Assembly (NCBI RefSeq): GCF_006539145.1
Contig: NZ_BJML01000013.1
Coordinates: forward strand, 1-53,263
Reading direction: 5' to 3'
DNA from: Microbacterium testaceum
Lineage (GTDB): Bacteria; Actinomycetota; Actinomycetes; Actinomycetales; Microbacteriaceae
Length of the DNA stretch: 53,263 nucleotides
Both the position numbers and the translations under genes were made by a program. Shown here piece by piece: positions 51,844 through 53,263 of this stretch (positions are counted from its first letter, which is position 1; the number at the start of each line of letters is the position of its first letter). The notes under the pieces are model-generated. The model was not told the DNA's origin and did not search any database. It was given only the letters and a program-made list of their open reading frames with translations.

Positions 51844-52563
51844 GTGATCGATGAAGCCACCAAGCGCCGCCGAGTTCTGCTGAAGCTGTCGGGGGAGGCG
51901 TTCGGCGGGGGCCAACTGGGCGTGAATCCCGACATCGTGGGACAGATCGCCCGCGAGATCGCCGAGGCGGTCGACCGCGTCGACGTCGCCATCGTCGTCG
52001 GCGGCGGCAACTTCTTCCGTGGCGCCGAGCTCAGCCAACGCGGCATGGACCGCGGTCGCGCCGACTACATGGGCATGCTCGGCACCGTGATGAACTCGCT
52101 CGCACTGCAGGACTTCCTCGAGCAGGCCGGCGCGGCCACGCGCGTGCAGTCCGCCATCTCGATGACGCAGGTCGCCGAGCCCTACATCCCGCGCCGCGCT
52201 GTGCGCCACCTCGAAAAGGGCCGCGTCGTCATCTTCGGTGCGGGCGCGGGTCTTCCATACTTCTCTACCGACACCGTTGCCGCCCAGCGAGCTCTCGAGA
52301 TCGGCGCGACCGAGGTTCTGGTCGCCAAGAACGGGGTCGACGGCGTCTACACCGCCGATCCGAACGTGGACCCGAGCGCGACCAAGCTCGACCACGTGAC
52401 CTACGGCGACGCCCTGCAGAAGGGGTTGAAGGTGGTGGACTCCACCGCGTTCAGCCTGTGCATGGACAACGGTATGGACATGCGAGTCTTCGGTATGGAG
52501 CCGGCCGGAAACGTCACCCGGGCCCTGCTCGGTGAGACGATCGGTACCCTCGTCACCGCATGA
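51844..52563 (+). CDS. pyrH: UMP kinase
   Basis: 239 residues of the amino-acid-kinase fold. [26 protein letters not shown] and [13 protein letters not shown] are diagnostic. It phosphorylates UMP to UDP and is usually GTP-activated. The GTG has GAGAGGA 8 nt upstream. A CCGCCTCC/GGAGGCGG hairpin lies before it, and TAGTTT near 51816 may be the -10. frr follows after 75 nt. Confidence 0.97.
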   Translation: MIDEATKRRRVLLKLSGEAFGGGQLGVNPDIVGQIAREIAEAVDRVDVAIVVGGGNFFRGAELSQRGMDRGRADYMGMLGTVMNSLALQDFLEQAGAATRVQSAISMTQVAEPYIPRRAVRHLEKGRVVIFGAGAGLPYFSTDTVAAQRALEIGATEVLVAKNGVDGVYTADPNVDPSATKLDHVTYGDALQKGLKVVDSTAFSLCMDNGMDMRVFGMEPAGNVTRALLGETIGTLVTA

Positions 52564-52638
52564 CGCGCCGCGCGAGCCCGGGAAGCCGGGCTCGCGCGCG
52601 ACTAGACTCGACACTCAGTCCCAACGAATGGAGTCACC

Positions 52639-53193
52639 GTGATTTCCGATGTCCTCGCCGATGCCGGAGCGCGCATGGATCGCGCCGTGGAGGCCGCCAA
52701 GGAGGACTTCGCGACCGTCCGTACCGGGCGCGCGAACCCCCAGATGTTCCAGAAGGTGCTGGTCGACTACTACGGGTCGCCCACCCCTCTCGCTCAGCTC
52801 GCCTCGCTGAACAACCCCGAGGCCCGCACCCTCGTCATCAACCCGTACGACAAGTCGGCGCTGAAGGCGATCGAGCAGGCGATCCGCGACATGCCGAACC
52901 TCGGGGTCAACCCGACGAACGACGGCACCATCGTTCGAGTCACCATGCCCGAGCTCACCCAGGACCGCCGCAAAGAGTACGTGAAGATCGTGCGCGGTAA
53001 GGGCGAGGACGCCAAGGTGCAGGTGCGCAACCTTCGACGCAAGGCCAAGGACGACCTCGACGCCCTGAAGAGCGATGTCGGCGAAGACGAGCTCGTCCGC
53101 GCCGAGAAGGAGCTCGACACCGTGACGCGCACGCACGTCGACTTGATCGACGAGGCGCTCAAGCGCAAAGAGGCCGAGCTTCTCGAGGTCTGA
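52639..53193 (+). CDS. frr: Ribosome recycling factor
   Basis: 184 residues, standard length. [34 protein letters not shown] and the C-terminal [20 protein letters not shown] are characteristic. With EF-G it splits post-termination ribosomes. GTG start with AATGGAG upstream. It follows the conserved rpsB-tsf-pyrH-frr order. Confidence 0.97.
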   Translation: MISDVLADAGARMDRAVEAAKEDFATVRTGRANPQMFQKVLVDYYGSPTPLAQLASLNNPEARTLVINPYDKSALKAIEQAIRDMPNLGVNPTNDGTIVRVTMPELTQDRRKEYVKIVRGKGEDAKVQVRNLRRKAKDDLDALKSDVGEDELVRAEKELDTVTRTHVDLIDEALKRKEAELLEV

Positions 53194-53199
53194 CCCCCC

Positions 53200-53263
53200 A
53201 TGCCCGAAGCCCCTGAGATCGGCGAGGGCGAGCCGGTCGATCCGACCGCCTCGCCTCGCCGGG
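53200..53263 (+). CDS. Start of the next gene, probably phosphatidate cytidylyltransferase (partial)
   Basis: Only the first 21 codons (MPEAPEIGEGEPVDPTASPR...) are in the window. The sequence is a variable polar N-terminus and not diagnostic. cdsA follows frr in most actinobacteria, and such N-terminal extensions are typical; the call rests on gene order only. The ATG lies 6 nt after the frr stop. Confidence 0.45.
   Translation, partial: MPEAPEIGEGEPVDPTASPRR

Noticed and set aside
1..53263. CRISPR arrays, tRNAs, insertion sequences or prophage genes
   Set aside because: No regularly spaced repeats, cloverleaf with CCA-type acceptor, transposase or phage structural motif was seen; the only repeats are the short palindromic elements listed.

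Overview
This window comes from a high-GC Gram-positive actinobacterium. Codon usage, protein sequences and gene order fit Microbacteriaceae, most likely Microbacterium; that is an inference from family knowledge, not a database match. It is mostly a conserved housekeeping stretch with short accessory insertions. No tRNA, rRNA, CRISPR array, transposase or prophage was seen.

Layout. 1-1503: ECF-type sigma factor and its coupled DUF4349 membrane protein (C-terminus outside the window). 1681-2748: TerC. 2770-2943: two copies of a palindromic repeat. 2995-5615: MetY-like sulfhydrylase overlapping a flavin monooxygenase (sulfur module). 5812-8002: leuCD behind a leucine-rich leader peptide. 8065-12301: murA, plsC, gpsA, ddl (envelope). 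12429-16791: DUF3515 lipoprotein, thiL, rsmD, recG. 16833-19832: coaD, yceD, rpmF, rnc, mutM. 19931-22846: an accessory four-gene cassette with type VII secretion hallmarks. 22889-24652: a leftward set comprising a 37-residue small ORF with a near-consensus promoter and ribosome binding site, a 95-residue protein and a tandem GNAT. 24778-29206: smc and ftsY. 29276-31703: DUF2004-like protein, MSMEG_6728-type protein, small membrane protein and phosphate transporter. 31831-34113: lipBA with a divergent TetR regulator. 34269-37782: ffh, SGNH lipoprotein, YbdK-type ligase. 38016-41008: rpsP, KH protein, rimM, trmD, map. 41127-43698: membrane protein, rplS, lepB, rnhB. 43785-48302: DUF2469, yraN, comM/yifB, dprA, xerC. 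48416-49537: DUF3060 lipoprotein and M23 peptidase. 49852-53193: rpsB, tsf, pyrH, frr, then the first codons of a probable cdsA.

How it works together. Ribosome assembly, protein export (ffh, ftsY, lepB), chromosome maintenance (smc, recG, mutM, xerC, dprA) and envelope precursor genes form the syntenic backbone. Many genes start 6 nt after a TANNNT box, which implies leaderless transcripts. The most unusual features are the EspC-like/DUF1023 hydrolase/lipoprotein/WXG100 cassette, the leucine attenuator before leuCD, the 37-residue small ORF, the lipBA operator, and three different intergenic palindromic elements.
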